Below, one piece after another: positions 6,562 through 9,417 of a stretch of DNA of 9,417 nt; position 1 is the first letter of the stretch; each line of letters starts with the position of its first letter. The stretch comes from an uncultured Rhodocyclaceae bacterium (lineage in GTDB: Bacteria; Pseudomonadota; Gammaproteobacteria; Burkholderiales; Rhodocyclaceae), in assembly GCA_900549295.1 (NCBI GenBank), contig URNG01000119.1, forward strand, positions 1 through 9,417. The letters run 5' to 3'. The notes under the pieces were generated by a model that saw only the letters and a list, made by a program, of their open reading frames with translations, searched no databases and was not told the DNA's origin. The position numbers were made by a program, and so were the translations under genes.

Positions 6562-6591
6562 TTGACCGGGGCGGCGGCCTGCGAACACAAT
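6562..6591 (+). promoter_or_regulatory. Candidate sigma70-type promoter for bcp-phoH
   Basis: TTGACC (6562-6567, 5 of 6 to TTGACA) and CACAAT (6586-6591, 4 of 6 to TATAAT) are separated by 18 bases. They lie about 67 bases before the bcp start, in the 117-bp gap between bcp and the divergent lipoprotein gene. The -35 is good and the -10 mediocre, so the call is tentative. Confidence 0.4.
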
Positions 6592-6616
6592 GAATCCGAC
6601 GCTCCCGATGGATTCA
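6591..6616. promoter_or_regulatory. Perfect 7-bp inverted repeat in the divergent bcp upstream region (possible operator or leader hairpin)
   Basis: TGAATCC (6591-6597) and GGATTCA (6610-6616) are exact reverse complements across a 12-base spacer. The first arm abuts the candidate -10 element, so the dyad covers the expected transcription start. It could be a regulator binding site for bcp or for the divergent lipoprotein gene, or a hairpin in the bcp leader. No T-tract follows, so it is not a terminator. I do not recognise the regulator. Confidence 0.4.
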
Positions 6617-6657
6617 AAGCCCCGTGTGGGTTACGCCAAGAACACGAAGGAAAAATC

Positions 6658-7113
6658 ATGCTCGACACCCCGGTTCCCGATTTCACCCTGCCCACCACCA
6701 GCGGCCAGACCTTCAACCTCGCCAGCCTGCGCGGCAAGTCGGTGGTGATCTATTTCTATCCCAAGGACAGCACCCCCGGCTGCACCACCGAAGGCCAGAA
6801 TTTCCGCGATCTGTTCGCCGAATTCACGGCGGCCAACGCCGTCATCCTCGGCATCTCGCGCGACAGCCTGCGCGCGCACGAGAATTTCAAGTGCAAGCAG
6901 TCGTTTCCCTTCGAACTCGGCTCGGATGCCGATGAAACCGTCTGCCAGATCTTTGGCGTCATCAAGGACAAAATGATGTACGGCAAGCTGTGCCGGGGCA
7001 TCGAGCGCAGCACTTTCGTCCTCGACAAGAACGGCGTGCTGCGCCGCGAATGGCGGGCGGTAAAGGTGCCCGGCCACGCCCAGGAAGTGCTGGATTTCGT
7101 AAAAACCCTCTAA
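6658..7113 (+). CDS. bcp: Thioredoxin-dependent thiol peroxidase, PrxQ/BCP family peroxiredoxin
   Basis: Cytoplasmic peroxiredoxin that reduces hydrogen peroxide and organic hydroperoxides using thioredoxin-type electron donors. The 151-residue protein has the normal BCP length and fold: MLDTPVPDFTLPTTSGQTFNLASLRGK, then the active-site segment YPKDSTPGCTTEGQNFRD with the peroxidatic Cys42 in the PxxxTxxC motif, and the RSTFVLDKNGVLRREWRAVKVPGHAQEVL tail. The resolving cysteine found five residues later in E. coli BCP is absent (Gln47). Cys79, in NFKCKQSFPF, lies 37 residues after Cys42. That matches the helix-3 resolving position of the Xylella PrxQ type (spacing 36, from memory), so an atypical 2-Cys mechanism with a Cys42-Cys79 disulfide is likely. 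Cys96 and Cys112 are extra. AAGGA six to seven bases before ATG 6658 is a clear ribosome site. It is followed after 21 bases by the PhoH gene with no terminator between, suggesting one transcript. Confidence 0.96.
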   Translation: MLDTPVPDFTLPTTSGQTFNLASLRGKSVVIYFYPKDSTPGCTTEGQNFRDLFAEFTAANAVILGISRDSLRAHENFKCKQSFPFELGSDADETVCQIFGVIKDKMMYGKLCRGIERSTFVLDKNGVLRREWRAVKVPGHAQEVLDFVKTL

Positions 7114-7134
7114 ACCGCCCCCAGGAGACGCATC

Positions 7135-8550
7135 ATGGCGCGCACAACAAGAAAGAAGCTGCCCCAGACCAAGCTGTTCGTGCTCGATACCAACGTGCTG
7201 ATGCACGATCCGAGCAGCCTGTTCCGCTTCGAGGAACACGACATCTTCCTGCCCATGATGACCCTGGAGGAACTGGACAACCACAAGAAGGGCGCTACGG
7301 AAATCGCCCGCAATGCGCGCCAGGCCTCGCGCATGCTGGACGAACTGCTGGCCGGCGACGATTCCTCGATCGAAAACGGCATCGAGCTGACCGCCCCTTC
7401 GGGCAAGCTCGCCACCGGCAACCTGTTCCTGCAAACGCAGGCCATCGGCAACGAACTGCCGATGGCGCTGCCGAATTCCAAGGTCGACAATCACATCCTC
7501 TCGGTCGTCGTACATCTGCAAAAAGAGTTTGCCGGGCGGCCGGTGATCCTGGTGTCGAAAGACATCAACATGCGCATCAAGGCGCGCGCGCTCGATCTGC
7601 TGGCCGAGGATTACTTCAACGACAAGGTGCTGGAGGATACCGACATCCTCTATTCCGGCAGCCTGCCCCTGCCGGACGACTTCTGGGACAAGCACGGCAA
7701 GGGCATGGAGTCCTGGAAGCAGGACGGCAAGACCTATTACAAGCTGAGCGGCCCGCTCTGCCCGCAGTTTCTCGTCAACCAGTTTGTCTGGATGGAGAAG
7801 GACGGCCTCTACGCCCAGGTGGTCGAAGCCTCCGGCAAGAAGGCGACGCTGGAAACCCTGGTCGATTACACCCACCCGAAAAATGCCGTGTGGGGCATCA
7901 CGGCGCGTAACCGCGAGCAGAATTTCGCCCTCAACCTCCTGATGAACCCGGAAATCGATTTCGTCACCCTGCTCGGCCAGGCCGGCACCGGCAAGACCTT
8001 GCTGACGCTGGCGGCGGGTCTGGCGCAGACGCTGGAGCAAAAGACCTTCGCCGAAATCATCATGACCCGCGCCACGGTGCCGGTGGGCGACGACATCGGT
8101 TTTCTGCCCGGCAGCGAAGAAGAAAAAATGGCCCCCTGGATGGGCGCGCTGGAGGACAACCTGGAGGTGCTGGCCCGCACCGACGACAACAGCCCCTACG
8201 GCGGCGACTGGGGCAAGGCGGCGACGCACGACATCCTGCGCGCCAAGATCAAGATCAAGTCGCTCAACTTCATGCGCGGGCGCACCTTCCTCAAGAAATT
8301 CCTCATCATCGACGAGGCGCAGAACCTGACGCCCAAGCAGATGAAAACCCTCATCACCCGCGCCGGCCCCGGCACCAAAGTGGTGTGCCTGGGCAACATC
8401 GCGCAGATCGACACGCCCTATCTGACCGAAGGCAGTTCCGGCCTGACTTACGTGGTCGACCGCTTCAAGGGCTGGTCGCATTCGGGTCACATCACGTTAC
8501 AAAGAGGGGAACGCTCGCGTCTGGCTGACCACGCCGCCGACGTGCTATAG
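7135..8550 (+). CDS. PIN domain plus PhoH-family ATPase (PhoH2/YlaK-like RNase-helicase)
   Basis: Two-domain protein of the PhoH2 type. Characterised mycobacterial relatives unwind and cleave RNA; the role in proteobacteria is poorly known. The 471 residues are typical of the family. The N-terminal PIN nuclease (about 12-150) opens with FVLDTNVLMHDP (Asp18), then TLEELDNHKKG (Glu45/46) and VSKDINMRIKA (Asp143), supplying the acidic metal-binding residues. The C-terminal PhoH ATPase (about 255-471) has Walker A GQAGTGKT at 281-288 and Walker B LIIDEAQ at 390-396, followed by LTPKQMKTLITRAGPGTKVVCLGN and a final GERSRLADHAADVL with the arginine typical of this group. AGGAG seven bases before ATG 7135 supports the start. 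It lies 21 bases after bcp and ends in front of a strong hairpin terminator. In mycobacteria phoH2 has an upstream antitoxin gene (phoAT); here no small ORF intervenes, so I see no toxin-antitoxin arrangement. Confidence 0.96.
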   Translation: MARTTRKKLPQTKLFVLDTNVLMHDPSSLFRFEEHDIFLPMMTLEELDNHKKGATEIARNARQASRMLDELLAGDDSSIENGIELTAPSGKLATGNLFLQTQAIGNELPMALPNSKVDNHILSVVVHLQKEFAGRPVILVSKDINMRIKARALDLLAEDYFNDKVLEDTDILYSGSLPLPDDFWDKHGKGMESWKQDGKTYYKLSGPLCPQFLVNQFVWMEKDGLYAQVVEASGKKATLETLVDYTHPKNAVWGITARNREQNFALNLLMNPEIDFVTLLGQAGTGKTLLTLAAGLAQTLEQKTFAEIIMTRATVPVGDDIGFLPGSEEEKMAPWMGALEDNLEVLARTDDNSPYGGDWGKAATHDILRAKIKIKSLNFMRGRTFLKKFLIIDEAQNLTPKQMKTLITRAGPGTKVVCLGNIAQIDTPYLTEGSSGLTYVVDRFKGWSHSGHITLQRGERSRLADHAADVL

Positions 8551-8564
8551 TCAGCCCCGGTTTC

Positions 8565-8609
8565 AAGGCCGTGGTCATATGATTCATATGCCATGGCCTT
8601 TTCCGTTAT
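8565..8609 (+). terminator. Strong factor-independent terminator after the PhoH gene
   Basis: The 5' arm AAGGCCGTGG-T-CATATG (8565-8581) pairs with CATATG-CCATGGCCTT (8585-8600) over 16 base pairs, with one G-U wobble, one bulged T (8575) and an ATT loop. A T-rich tract follows (TTTT at 8599-8602, then TTATTTTT to about 8613). It begins 14 bases after the phoH stop and separates the bcp-phoH unit from the next gene. The upper stem is made of two identical self-complementary CATATG units. Confidence 0.82.
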
Positions 8610-8659
8610 TTTTCCATTGGATACCGTCAGCGCCCCTTTCATAGCGCCAACACGCACGC

Positions 8660-8664
8660 TGGAG
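8660..8664 (+). promoter_or_regulatory. Ribosome binding site fixing a TTG start
   Basis: TGGAG lies seven bases before TTG 8672. This spacing, together with the twin-arginine signal that begins at that codon, decides the start of the following gene. The ATG at 8667 is out of frame with it and meets a TGA at once. Confidence 0.7.
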
Positions 8665-8671
8665 TCATGTT

Positions 8672-9417
8672 TTGAAGCGTCGAGATTTCCTGACTGCCGC
8701 GGCCGCCCTCCTCAGCCTGGAGGCCGTCGCCGCCCCCCAGAAAAAGAAGCCGGCCAAACCCGCCGCCAAGGCCACCTCCAGCAAGAAGAAGAAACCCGCT
8801 CCCCGAGCCAAAAAGAATACGGCCCCCGCCAAGCGCACGCCGCTGCCTTCGGCTGAAAACTCCGTCATCGACAACCCGCCGGACGGCACCTCCGCCACCC
8901 GCCTGCCGCCGGTGCGCGCCGCGGAAGTGCCGCAGCAGTGGAAGCAGTTCGAGATCGTCACCACGCTCAAGCTCAAGACCAATGCGCCCTGCCGCTTCTG
9001 GCTGCCCCTGCCACTCGATCAGGACGGCCTGTACCAGCGGGTGAACAGCCACCAGTGGCAGAGCAACTCGCCCAGCCTCACCCTCTCCCGCCTGCCCGAC
9101 GGCCAACTGGAAGTGCTGTACGGCGAATGGAGCGGCAGCGAAGAAGCGCAACTGCGGCTCGTCACCCAGGTCAGCACCGCCGACCGCCATTTCGACATCA
9201 CCCGCCGCTCGATGGCCCCCGAGCGCGAGGACATCCTGCGCCGCGCCTTGCAGGCGAGCGACAACATCCCCAACGACGGTCTGGCCCGCCAGCTCGGCGG
9301 ACACATCATCGACCGCATCAAGGACCCGGTCGCCCAGGCCAAGGCCATCTACGACTGGATCACCGAAAACTGCCTGTACGACGCCAGCCAGCCCGGCTGC
9401 GGCAGCGGCGACATCAA
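8672..9417 (+). CDS. Tat-exported transglutaminase-like domain protein, C-terminus beyond the window
   Basis: Partial gene (248 codons and two bases, open to the window edge) for an exported protein with a transglutaminase-like cysteine-protease fold. Start is TTG 8672, backed by TGGAG seven bases upstream. The N-terminus KRRDFLTAAAALLSLEAVA is a twin-arginine signal with probable cleavage near residue 20. A Lys/Ala/Pro-rich stretch at about 22-57 follows (many KKK runs), probably a flexible, strongly basic linker that may bind cell wall or nucleic acid. From about 90 a beta-rich domain appears (QFEIVTTLKLKTNAPCRFWLPLP), then DPVAQAKAIYDWITENCLYD and GCGSGDI. The AIYDWI...GCGxGDI pattern directly precedes the GKCxD catalytic Cys motif in bacterial transglutaminase-core proteins, so the window ends just before the active site. 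Catalytic competence cannot be judged. It is separated from bcp-phoH by a terminator and likely has its own promoter, which I could not define. Confidence 0.85.
   Translation, partial: MKRRDFLTAAAALLSLEAVAAPQKKKPAKPAAKATSSKKKKPAPRAKKNTAPAKRTPLPSAENSVIDNPPDGTSATRLPPVRAAEVPQQWKQFEIVTTLKLKTNAPCRFWLPLPLDQDGLYQRVNSHQWQSNSPSLTLSRLPDGQLEVLYGEWSGSEEAQLRLVTQVSTADRHFDITRRSMAPEREDILRRALQASDNIPNDGLARQLGGHIIDRIKDPVAQAKAIYDWITENCLYDASQPGCGSGDI

Noticed and set aside
6541..6588. GTG 6588 as start of the lipoprotein
   Set aside because: It would put 36 residues before the lipobox Cys; ATG 6540 gives a normal-length lipoprotein signal. Not excluded, since neither start has a strong ribosome site.
4492..7113. 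873-codon plus-strand frame that runs into bcp
   Set aside because: Its first 722 codons are antisense to the lipoprotein gene and show no family features; they are open because of high GC. Only the last 151 codons, from ATG 6658 with its own ribosome site, are the peroxiredoxin.
7114..7134. Possible antitoxin gene before phoH, as in mycobacterial phoAT-phoH2
   Set aside because: Only 21 bases lie between bcp and phoH, too short for a gene.
6631..8490. 619-codon minus-strand frame opposite bcp and phoH
   Set aside because: Antisense shadow of two well-supported genes; its composition mirrors their codon third positions and no domain is recognisable.
8593..8856. 87-codon plus-strand frame after phoH
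   Set aside because: It starts inside the terminator hairpin and reads the Tat-protein gene in the wrong frame.
1..9417. CRISPR array, tRNA, rRNA or transposase
   Set aside because: No regularly spaced repeats, cloverleaf-like sequence or transposase/integrase motif was seen on either strand; only the small repeats listed.

Overview
The window looks like a chromosomal segment from a GC-rich betaproteobacterium. Evidence for this is the betaproteobacterial-type UbiG (N-terminus MQNADPAELEKFGELAHRWW), the PurM, a PrxQ/BCP peroxiredoxin next to a PIN-PhoH ATPase, and dense GC-rich coding with short spacers. Rhodocyclales or a near relative is my guess from gene style; no marker here fixes the genus. 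No rRNA, tRNA, CRISPR array, integrase or transposase is visible. Most of the content is housekeeping and envelope function, and I did not find a clear new multigene system.

Left part (1-3433, all minus strand): purM (purine synthesis) is followed without any gap by an RlpA-like double-psi beta-barrel protein, an RND-family periplasmic adaptor and an RND inner-membrane pump. The pump runs off the window and is apparently frameshifted beside a C7 run. Each junction is an overlap (29, 4 and 4 bp), so the last three genes are probably translationally coupled to purM or to each other. The purM/rlpA junction contains a 15-bp tandem duplication that includes the purM stop codon.

Middle (3434-4389): a divergent promoter region separates purM from ubiG (plus strand, ubiquinone O-methyltransferase). 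The ubiG leader carries a textbook hairpin plus U-tract exactly where the transcript should begin. Between the convergent ends of ubiG and the next gene lies a REP/BIME-like pair of 17-nt imperfect palindromes in opposite orientation.

Right-middle (4390-6657): a large (716 aa) family-5 peptide-type ABC substrate-binding lipoprotein on the minus strand, unusual in having a C-terminal transmembrane helix and no permease or ATPase genes beside it. It diverges from the bcp operon across a 117-bp region with a candidate promoter and a perfect 7-bp inverted repeat.

Right part (6658-9417, plus strand): bcp (thiol peroxidase) and a PIN-PhoH ATPase form a two-gene unit, closed by a long CATATG-containing hairpin terminator. 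After it a Tat-exported transglutaminase-like protein begins at a TTG codon with a good ribosome binding site; it runs off the right edge before its catalytic core.

No stretch longer than 300 bases lacks a gene; the largest gene-free spacers (about 95-160 bp) are described through the sites they hold.
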